Below, in pieces: positions 52,592 through 61,293 of a stretch of DNA of 64,000 bases. Origin of the DNA: Falciphora oryzae (Eukaryota > Ascomycota > Sordariomycetes > Magnaporthales > Magnaporthaceae). A program made the translations under genes and the position numbers. How positions within the stretch are numbered: the stretch's first letter is position 1; every line of letters begins with the position of its first letter. The notes below the pieces were generated by a model, which made no database searches, had not been told where the DNA came from, and saw only the letters and a program-made list of their open reading frames with translations. Location of the stretch: contig JNVV01000010.1 in the NCBI GenBank assembly GCA_000733355.1, positions 414,324 to 478,323 on the forward strand. The letters run 5' to 3'.

Positions 52592-55500
52592 AATCTACAA
52601 GAAAACCTCGCGGATCCAGTACTGGACGGAGGCACCGAATGCTGGGTGTGTTGTTTATCTGCACGTTTGGGATGTCATGACGACGCGCGAGCCGTGCCGT
52701 GATTGCTGGTGCGATGGACTCGTCGGGAGAAGCGCTGCCCAAACGTATCCTGGTCATCCGATTTGAGTTGAGGTACTATCGTCAAATGACCAGGTGTCAA
52801 GCGGGCATGGAGCGTCTGGCCAGGCGGAGCGTCGCGACGGCCGCGACGGGCCTTTTACAAGGGTGGATGTCGTGTTGTTGGGTGATAGCAATCGCGAAGG
52901 CGCGCAGTCGACAGTCGAAGTCGTGTAGACGCAAAGAGTGAGCGACTCAGGCCAGATAGTGGTCGGCTCTGAGAAAGCGAGGTTGGTTGTCGTCTCGAAG
53001 AGGTGCAGCGTGGCGACGGGTGGCTCAATGAAGATGACGGGGTCGAGGGGGTCGAGTTCGTCGAGTACACGATGGTCGGCCAGCGTGGTGCGCGTTGAGG
53101 ACAAAAGAGACGTGTGCGTTTGTCGATGGAATGAACGGGTCGTGTGAGAGCAGACTCTGGCGTAAAGATCGAGGCCGGCGAGGGAAGGAAAATTGGGCCA
53201 AGGACAGTCGAGAAAAAAGAGACAGGTGTGATGGAGGATTGTCGGGGGCGGATGGAAAAGTGAAGAGCAGGGAGAAAGAGAGGGGGCAGCTACGCGAAAG
53301 GCCTGCTCGGTCCCCAGGAGCGGACGGCCCTTGGCCCAGTCCAGTCCAGCAGGGGAGGCAAGGCACCCCCAGTGGAGAGCAGTATGTGAGAGCGCTGAGC
53401 CAAAAGCGCGGACCAATGGGGACCACGCTTGCGGGTGCACCGGGCACGGCACCTCGGTGGCAGACTTTCCCAGCGTTTCTTGCTGCGTCGCCCACATCAA
53501 AAACCCGTGCCGCCACTGTAATCGGATAAGGCTCGTTCATTCTGGGCTGCTGGCACCGTGTCGCTGCGCCCTCCCGCACTGGCTGGGAGATTGGAGGGAG
53601 CACAGGGACCTGCCATGTACCCTGTACATCAAGTTGAAACTTTTCCTTCAATCCGTACATGCCTTAGGCAACACTGCTGGCGCAACTGCGCCCGTGGTCA
53701 GCCTGGCAGAAAGAGAGAGAAAAAAATGCGGACAAACCACACAAGTCGCTTGATCCGCGCGTGCGGCTGCACAAAGAAATGATCATGGGAGAGGCCGTCC
53801 TTGGTAATCTGACATTACGTCGTTGCAGCGAGTCTGGGAATGAAGCTTGTGATGCCGTCTTCCGGCACTGCAAAAGACAAAATTGTCTTGTGTGCTCTTC
53901 CTTGGCCTCGGCAGTTCGGCGATGTCCTTGGTGGTCAAACAGACAAGGAGAGGGTAATGGGGGAAAAAAAACAAGAGAGAGCGAAGCCCACGGGAGATCT
54001 GGACAGCTCAAGTTAGCGAGGGCAAAAGGGGGGGAAATAATATGAACTAAAAGAAAAAAAAAAAAATACGGAGGAGAGATGGGGTCGCGACTTTGGAGCG
54101 GCATGCCAGGCACCGCCCAGAAGGATAGGTTTCCATGGGCGAGGTCTTGAGAGAGTGAAAGGCGGGGGTGATGACGGTAGCGGTCGGCATGCTGCGCGAT
54201 AATTTACTGCTGCTGCCGCCGCCTTGTCTCGTTTTTCGCCTCCGCTGTGGCACTGGTTGGTTCTGGGAGTTGTCTTCAGGGTGCCAGCGCTGCAGCACCC
54301 CGTGCGTGTCCCCGTTCACCCTGGGGCAGGTCAGACATCCACGCCCAGTGCCTGATCTTCCGCCTGTGGGTGGAATCAACCCTCCGCGGGGGTTGGTGGA
54401 CAGCGTTTGGTGTCAAATTTAGGCAGAAGGTCAGGTACCCTTCAGCACATGTAAAGGTCAATATCCAGAGCTGACTTGTGCATGCTCCAGTAGAAGGTGG
54501 TGACTGGCAGGGGGCGAGGGAGATATGGAGATGGACTGAGCTTGGTTTTAGCAAGGAAGATGGAAAAGATGGTACCGTCGGAAACTTGTTGTCGTATCGA
54601 CTGAGATGCACCCTTCCAAACCTCTCCCAAGGCCTGCGCGCTGGGTTGTGTTTGCTGCCATGGGGCTCACCGCCTCAAAGTCACCGTTGACGGATCGGGA
54701 AGCCCACGGCCCCGTGCGAGGTGCGTGGCACAGTGGCTGCGATGAGTGCTCTGTGCTCCGCACTCTCGAGTTGGAGCAGGGATGGCGTTCTGCATCTGTA
54801 TGTAAATTCTCCTGCAGACGGCGTGTTCCCCCCGTCGAGTGGTGAAATGGTTACATTGGGTGATTGGTTATCTCCAAACGTAAACATCATTACCGCTCAT
54901 CCACCACACCACCCACCAATCATACAGTGCGTCATAGGCCGGGCGGAACAAAGGACACCTTGCGTGTGTGCAAACGCAAGTGTTTACTACAACCGACCAA
55001 CACCCATTGAAGGCGGCCCGGATTGAGTACGTCGGCGTGAGCGGCTTTGGCATCTGGCAGACATGTCGCCGCGTGGCCGGCACTCGAGTCGCAGCACTTC
55101 TTCAAAGTTTCTTTCAGATCCCTCGAGACCAAAGACGCGACTCGAAACTGCGCTGTCGCTGAACCCCTGAGACGAGACATCAATGGTATCTGGCCGGGGT
55201 GGTCCCGATACCAGTGCGTGCACAAACGAAGGCTTGCGCCATTGGTTCGCCTACCGACATGGGCAAACCGGAGTCGTGGCTCGAGAGCCACATGTTATTG
55301 GACCAAAGTCCTCGTGCCCGCATAATGTGTGGGTTGCGCAGGTGGCTATGCCTGCGAGTCGATTAGGACGGGGATTCAAGCCCACAGCTTTGTCCCGCTA
55401 GTGAGGCGCCGTCCAATCGTAGCAGCGCCCAGAATGTTATCGCTGCCTGGTGTCGCGGATCGGACACCCGCGTCCCTGGGCCGTCTCTGGCTCTGCGAGG

Positions 55501-56137
55501 AACCGTTGTCCTGGTTAGGATGTTTGTTGGGCAAGTGTCCGCGAAGTACCGGTACCCGGAGAGGTTGACCGATGCCATTGTGTTTGCACCGGAAAGCCAG
55601 ACGAGGTATTGCTCAACCTCAAAAATCTCTCCAGCCACAGCCACTGGCACGCACCAGTTGCGGCGGAGGACAGACCGCAGCTGATAGTCATTCGGGGAGG
55701 TGTCCAGGTCAAGCACCGTCTATCATCGAACACCAAGAGCCGCGGCAACTTCCTCAGGCGCGGGCTGCTGCAGGCTAGAGGCTTGTGTGGGAGATGGTCA
55801 GCAGCGCCACCCCGCCTCATTGCCAAACGTGGATGAGAACGTCCAGGATGGACCGCCGATGCAGTGACCCACAATTCCGCTGAACCCATGACGTCCCCTC
55901 ACCCAAATCCTCCACCCGCTTGCCTTGGCCCCAGCTTTACGACCGCGCGGGCAGCCCCGGCACCGTGCTCTTGCTGGAAACCGGTACAAGAGGACATTGC
56001 TACTCATTCGCCGACCGACCAACAACAATCCACCAACGTCGAACGTCTGCCGTCCATCCCCAGCTATACCACCAGCGCAACTCGTCGGAATCGAACAGAG
56101 AACTACAGCGACCTGTTTGACCAAGCAAGCTATCACG
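52592..56137. other. Long divergent intergenic region (Set3-like / NPC2-like)
   Basis: 3.5 kb. The first 900 bp (52592-53500) are pyrimidine-rich on the minus strand and probably form the Set3-like leader. Around 55500-55740 (-) there is a coding-like stretch listed below. Other open frames look like noise. No RNA gene recognised. Confidence 0.4.
55500..55740 (-). pseudogene. Possible coding relic
   Basis: On the minus strand about 70 codons read in a balanced, protein-like way (SPNDYQLRSVLRRNWCVPVA, then GEIFEVEQYLVWLSGANTM), without the Arg/Pro bias of chance frames here. It is flanked by other frames and stops. It could be a decayed gene or an unrecognised exon; no family assigned. Confidence 0.2.
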
Positions 56138-56892
56138 ATGAAGTTCTCGACTGCCTTTATCGCCCTCCTCTCGGTCGGCCTCTCGTCGGCCTCCAGCCTC
56201 CGCCTGGTCAGCCGAGACGACCACGATATCCCCGGCGAGTCGCCGCTGAGGTTGTGCGACGGCGACCACGGCGATGACCTTCTTAAGATCACCAAGGTCG
56301 ATCTAAGCCCGAACCCACCCAAGGCGTATGTAATCCACCACAGCGAAGGTTCTTGACCGCCGCACCTTGGCTTGACTTGCCTTGTGGGCGATGGTTTGAC
56401 CCTCCACGGCCACGCCATGCCATCGCACGTTTGCTCATACCATACCCATCAAACAGCGGACAGACCCTTGTCATCGAGGCGAATGGCGTCCTGGCCAACA
56501 AGATCGAGGAGGGCGCCTACGTCAACCTTTCCGTCAAGTACGGCCTGATCCGTCTGATCAACACCAAGGCCGACCTCTGCGAGCAGATCAAGAACGTTGA
56601 TCTCAAGTGCCCCATCGAGGCTGGAACGCTTTCCATCACCAAGTCCGTCGATCTGCCGAACGAGATCCCGCCGGTAAGTTTACATATCGACCATGATTGA
56701 ACCGTCGCTATCCTTGACCCGATCTTCGTTTCCACATTCGTCCCATACTAACACCTGCTTCTCGAACCTCACCAGGGAACCTACAATGTTTTCGCCGACG
56801 TTTACACTTATGACGACAAGAAGATCACCTGCCTGACCGCCACCGTCAAGTTCTCGAGGGAGAGCATCGCTACTCCTTGGGGCGATTTGTAA
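56138..56892 (+). CDS. NPC2/ML-domain lipid-transfer protein (PG/PI transfer protein)
   Basis: Exons are 56138-56325, 56457-56673 and 56776-56892, giving 173 aa. The signal peptide is MKFSTAFIALLSVGLSSAS, so the product is secreted or vacuolar. The ML domain holds the expected Cys pattern (LRLCDGDHGD; ADLCEQIKNVDLKCPIEAGT; ITCLTATVKF) and the beta-sandwich phrases DLSPNPPKAGQTLVIEANG and GTYNVFADVYTYD. Fungal members are annotated as phosphatidylglycerol/phosphatidylinositol transfer proteins and are relatives of Niemann-Pick C2, which moves sterols in the vacuole lumen. Splices are strict: KA+GQTL (phase 2) and IPP+GTYN (phase 0). Length agrees with the family (about 170-180 aa). Confidence 0.95.
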
Positions 56893-57287
56893 AGGCAGTT
56901 CTGTACCGATAGCACTTGGCGCGAAGCAGTCGTTGGTCGTAGAGCGGCTGCAGAGAGCTCTCGCACCGATGCTGCGCAGCTTGTGACATTTATGTTGTGG
57001 AAACTCAAGGATATTGTTCTCGTGATTGTTTTCTTCGTTTTCTTCGTTGTCCCCAACGACTCCATCCTTCGCCCCAGACAAACCCATGGAAACTTGCGAT
57101 CAGCTGCATACGGCGTATGGCCACAGATATGGTTATTTTCAGCATATAGCATTTGTCCAATTCGATCAATATACCCTCAGCCTAGATGTCGTAGGCTGCA
57201 ATGTGATCACACAACAGATTCGAGGCAAGCACTCCGGATGCTCGTTTATAAAATGATACCTATTCCCAGCAGAAGTCTCCCGAGCCC
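56893..57287. other. Convergent 3' region (NPC2-like / V-ATPase F)
   Basis: 395 bp between two stops, T-rich toward the first gene's end. No further feature. Confidence 0.6.
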
Positions 57288-57915
57288 TTACTCGCCAAAG
57301 AGGCGACGCACCCTCCTCAGAACGCTGTCTTTTTCTGGGTCGTAAGGATGGTCTTTACTCGGGATTTCCAGCACGGCGGGGAAGGCGGCTGTGTACGTGT
57401 CGACTGTGTGTCGTATCCTGTCCGCAATCTTCACAAGCAGGGCCGTCAGTTATTGCGTTTCTTCTGTTGCATCTTGCTTGCCGAGACGCAGCAGGCAGGT
57501 GAAATAAAGAGGACCAAACTTACATGCTGGTTTATCAGGACGATTCCGATGTCCTTGCGATCGGTCGTGAAGCGCTGGAATGCCGCTTCTATCGCCGCAT
57601 TCTCCGTTTTGCCGTCCACCACGAGGAAGTTCTTCTGGGAATCGGGTGCGGGAGTTACATGCTGTAAGCGCGGTGCAATCACCAAGTTAGTATATGCGCG
57701 CAGGGCCGCCGAGTGATTCCGAAAATACGAGGAACGGGAGGAGACGAACACCGATGCCGGCAAGGAGGAGGCCGGTGACAGAATCCTACAATCATGTCAG
57801 TCTTGGTTCAAAATATGATATAATGAGAGAATGGCTTTGGGCCGATTGCTGAGCGCACCTCATCACCGATGACAGCGAGAAACTCCCTGTTCTTGGAGTC
57901 GGCCTGGGTGGACAT
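57288..57915 (-). CDS. VMA7: V-type proton ATPase subunit F
   Basis: Exons on the minus strand are 57915-57859, 57785-57750 (36 nt), 57661-57524 and 57428-57288, giving 123 aa. Subunit F belongs to the central stalk of the V1 sector and couples ATP hydrolysis to rotation. The family sequence is continuous over the joins: FLAVIGDE+[12 protein letters not shown]+[16 protein letters not shown]. It goes on through IGIVLINQH+IADRIRH and ends [12 protein letters not shown]. The second exon needs the GTTCGT donor at 57749; the nearer GTGTTC donor would shift the frame. Length (about 120 aa) is as expected. The gene is dense with short introns for its size. Confidence 0.95.
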
Positions 57916-58734
57916 CTTGCCGGGCTCGAGACCACGGTGGGCTCGGAGTAAAGGCGGGGAGGGCTCGGGGAGGCGCGGATTTGCGAAACGAAGCCGGCTT
58001 GCGACACGAGGAGCGGAAGGTAGCCGTTGCGAACAATTTGCCCAGGAATGGAGCCGAGCACCCTGTCGCGATAGGGCCGCAGGCGCAGGCGGTGTCTTGC
58101 GGATGGCGTCGGCTGCTTGTCTGGCTGCGGACGAATGAGGTCGATCAGCAAGCTTTGCTAAAAACGGAGAGCCCGAATGCCCGCGGCTGTCGAGCTGACC
58201 GCTGGCTAATAATTGACGCCTCGCCTCCAATCGAGGCTTGCAGGTGGGGAACGAGCGGGACGCAGCAGGGGCTAACAGCACGGTGCGGGTGAAGGACCAG
58301 CCGTAATCAGGCCTGAGCCAACCTCACGGCAGGCTTTACCCCACTGACCCAAAGCGACCGGTCCCTACAAGGCAGATGCCTGCGGGTGCACACGCCGTGC
58401 AGTATTTACGTTGTCCCCACCCGCGCACGCATCTAGTAGCTGTGGGGAAATGGATTTGGGCTTGGCGCCTTGTCCCCTGCCAAATTATTTCGATAGCTGG
58501 CGCTAGGCAACCCGACACAAACCAAACAAAGTCTTCTGGTGTGCAGTTCATTCCCGCTCTTTCGCCTACGTCGCCCGACTGAGCTTCTCTGTGCTGTCTG
58601 TGTCCATCACGGTCGCCGTCACTCCCGCCGCGGGACTCAGCCGGCCTGAAGCACGAAAGCAGCTTCATGGTTCAGTTATACGCGCAGCGGAAGGCCGTAA
58701 TCCCCATACCAGGCGTCCGACCGAGTCCGCGACA
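57916..58734. other. Divergent region (V-ATPase F / Nur1)
   Basis: 819 bp between start codons. The Nur1 frame is open upstream of 58735 back to 58591, without an ATG. No other feature. Confidence 0.55.
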
Positions 58735-60330
58735 ATGCCACCACGGCAACGACTTGTCCGCAAGCGGCCGCTGCTCGAGCGCATTCGCGGGGCCCTGAAC
58801 CCTTCCGACTTCCTTCTTTGGGCGTCCGAGGAGATCAAGACGAGGGATCTCGATGCGAAGCCTGTTGGCGCCAGGCTGGCGGTGACCTTCAACTTCGTCT
58901 TCCTGCTCGCGCGCGCTAATTCCGGAGCGACCACGACTGGCGATGATGTCTTCTCCGAGGCACGGTTCAGCTGGGTCACACTCTTCGTAAGTTCTTCCTT
59001 GGCCTGCCTAATAACGTCACCATGTGCCTCGGCCAATACGTCCAAATTACTGATGTGCTTGTTTTTTCTACCTAAACAGGCCAAACAGCTTGTCTGGCTG
59101 CTCGCTATCGCCTCTGTCGCCAACGCTGTAGCCTTGCTCTACCAAAAGCGGCACTACCGACTGTTCGAGGCCAACGTTGAACAGGGCCCCGGCACACCCT
59201 CGGCGCAGCGAGTGCGCGTTCAGTCCTCGCCCATGTCGTCGTCTCCGCTGAGGCTTCTGACCAACGTGCTGGGCTCCGATACGGCCGAGTCTCGCGCGCA
59301 CCCGGATAGGACACGGGATGTGTGGGAGGTCGCCGTCTGGGACCCGGTCCCCGCTTGCCTGCAGGGTGTTGTCTATTTCAGCCCTGTGCACGTGCTGATG
59401 TACGTCTTCGAGCTGCCCCTGGACCCCCTGGATAGGCGACCAAGCGTCACGTTGTTCAAGTGCCTGGTCTTGCAGGTCTGCCTGTCCTGGATGCTCCGGA
59501 CACTGCAATCGACGAACGACCAGCGCCAGAAAGACTCTGCCATCATCCAAAAGGAGGTTTTCCGCGAGTACGACACCAAGTTCGTTCATCCCCGCCTTCA
59601 CCCTCTTGTCAGGGATGTAGGCACCCAGGCATCGGTAGACGACAACGAGCACGAGGACGTTGTCGAGTTCGGCACCCCTACTACTATCCTTCGTCGTGGA
59701 TTCCAGACACACCCGAATCCAAACTACATGAAGCACATCGACCCGGACAACACCGGCCGCTCCGTTCAGACCACCAACCTTATGACTCCACGACTGTTCA
59801 CCCCCGCCACGAGGAACCGCCAGTCAGATACGTTCGCGGCTAGCCAGCAGTCTACTCAGCCAAGACCGCGGAAAAGCATGCCGGCTGTGGTTCACAGCCC
59901 CACGGTGTCTACATCAACGTCAACCTCGACCCAACCTCAACCAGTCTCGAATGCCCCCAACCCCGCGCCCGCGGCGGGATCCAGCAGCACGGTTACCAAT
60001 TTTGGCGGGAGCCTGGGCGTCTACACCCACGCCAACTCGCCACTCAAAAAGGCGACAAGCCTCGGGGACATCAATGGTGCAGGAGGATTCGGCTCGCCCC
60101 GCAACTCGCGCGAGATGGCCAGCCTCGAGCAGCAGCAGGCCTTGGAACGCCAGCGTGTCGGCAGGGCAGCAAGCCCGCTGAAGCAACGGCTCTCGAGACC
60201 CGAGGGCGCGGCGGAGGACCACTCTACGATGACTTCCAACCCTTTTGCGTCGGGAATATCGGTCTCGAATCCATTTGCCAAGAACCGACCGAACCGCCAC
60301 ACCATGGAAAGGTACCCATCTAGATGGTAG
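58735..60330 (+). CDS. NUR1: Nuclear rim protein 1
   Basis: Exons are 58735-58986 and 59080-60330, giving 500 aa. Nur1 (with Lem2/Heh1) sits in the inner nuclear membrane and helps tether rDNA and heterochromatin. Seen here: a basic start (MPPRQRLVRKRPLLERIRGA), hydrophobic segments around LAVTFNFVFLLARANS and SWVTLF+AKQLVWLLAIASVANAVALL, then VWEVAVWDPVPACLQGVVYF and two more near SPVHVLMYVFEL and VTLFKCLVLQVCLSWMLRTL. A long Ser/Thr/Pro/Gln-rich tail ends NPFAKNRPNRHTMERYPSRW. The intron (58987-59079, GTAAGT...AACAG) is 93 nt, a multiple of three, and has no stop, so retention would insert 31 residues. I prefer the spliced form because it joins one clean membrane segment. Confidence 0.9.
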   Translation: MPPRQRLVRKRPLLERIRGALNPSDFLLWASEEIKTRDLDAKPVGARLAVTFNFVFLLARANSGATTTGDDVFSEARFSWVTLFVSSSLACLITSPCASANTSKLLMCLFFLPKQAKQLVWLLAIASVANAVALLYQKRHYRLFEANVEQGPGTPSAQRVRVQSSPMSSSPLRLLTNVLGSDTAESRAHPDRTRDVWEVAVWDPVPACLQGVVYFSPVHVLMYVFELPLDPLDRRPSVTLFKCLVLQVCLSWMLRTLQSTNDQRQKDSAIIQKEVFREYDTKFVHPRLHPLVRDVGTQASVDDNEHEDVVEFGTPTTILRRGFQTHPNPNYMKHIDPDNTGRSVQTTNLMTPRLFTPATRNRQSDTFAASQQSTQPRPRKSMPAVVHSPTVSTSTSTSTQPQPVSNAPNPAPAAGSSSTVTNFGGSLGVYTHANSPLKKATSLGDINGAGGFGSPRNSREMASLEQQQALERQRVGRAASPLKQRLSRPEGAAEDHSTMTSNPFASGISVSNPFAKNRPNRHTMERYPSRW

Positions 60331-61293
60331 CGTTTCGTATCAGGGATTACATCACGACGGCCGGAGGGATCATCTGGACGGACCGCTACTCCATATTCTC
60401 CTTTTTGTCGATTCACCTCCCCAATGGTCTCATTCCCCTGGGCCATTTCTCCTTCTGCTCTTTTGACCACATTCACCGCATGTGACGGCGTTAAGAGGTG
60501 ATTTTATACTATTTCGTTTGCTTCCTGCCTGCCACCAGGTTGCCCGATGTCAATATTTATTATAGGTCGTCGGGCACGCTCTACAAACGGAGATATAATT
60601 ACTATCACAATAGGAAACCGTTTGGCCACATTTGGGACCTCCGTCTCTCGCGCGTGTCACCTCGCTGTGAGGCTACCCCGTAGTCACGTATAAGAACCAC
60701 GGGCTGTCCTTCGCTCTGCGGTCCCTGCGATTCTGGACGGTCTGATGGGTTGAGCGGCGTAGATTGACGCGCGGAAAGATCTCCCCGACTGCTTATGGGC
60801 AGTCGCGACTGGGCACGCATGCGTATACGTGTGCTACCATGGGAAGCATCGGGTTGCCGCAAGGCTCCTTCAATATCCGCTGAAACGCCCCGGCTCGGTA
60901 ATCCATATCCATGGGACGCAGCATTGGATGTCACGACCGACGCAATTAGCTTCTGCCTCCCAACTACCGGGCAGGCATTCTCATGGGCGCCAACATTCTG
61001 CCTCCACTACCACCAGGTATCTTGGCTCCTAGCCCGCAGATGTCGAGAAGTGACCTCCCTCTTTGCGGCCAAGCAGAACTGCGCTCATTGTTCCGAGACT
61101 CCACCGTCTGGATGGGACCTACCTAGTCAACAGCGACGATCCTGTGTTTCTTCAACCTTGCCTGCCAATTCAATGTATGGGTCCGCCATCCTTCTCGCAT
61201 CACAATGAGACCTCGGTTCACAGGGGTCCGTCTCGTTTTGTCTTCTGTCGAGTTTTGTCTACCTAGCCTAGACAGTCAGCAGGCATCATCACG
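60331..61293. other. Intergenic region upstream of right-edge gene
   Basis: 963 bp between two rightward genes. Short open frames (60795-61208) are not convincing. No repeat or RNA gene seen. Confidence 0.5.

Noticed and set aside
52754..53500. 248-codon minus frame upstream of the Set3-like gene
   Set aside because: Looks like a pyrimidine-rich 5' leader translated by chance (Ser/Pro/Thr/Leu), with no domain.
9109..60330. Functional link between the Bqt4-like protein and Nur1 because both are nuclear-envelope proteins in one window
   Set aside because: They are about 50 kb apart with unrelated genes between; co-occurrence is not evidence.
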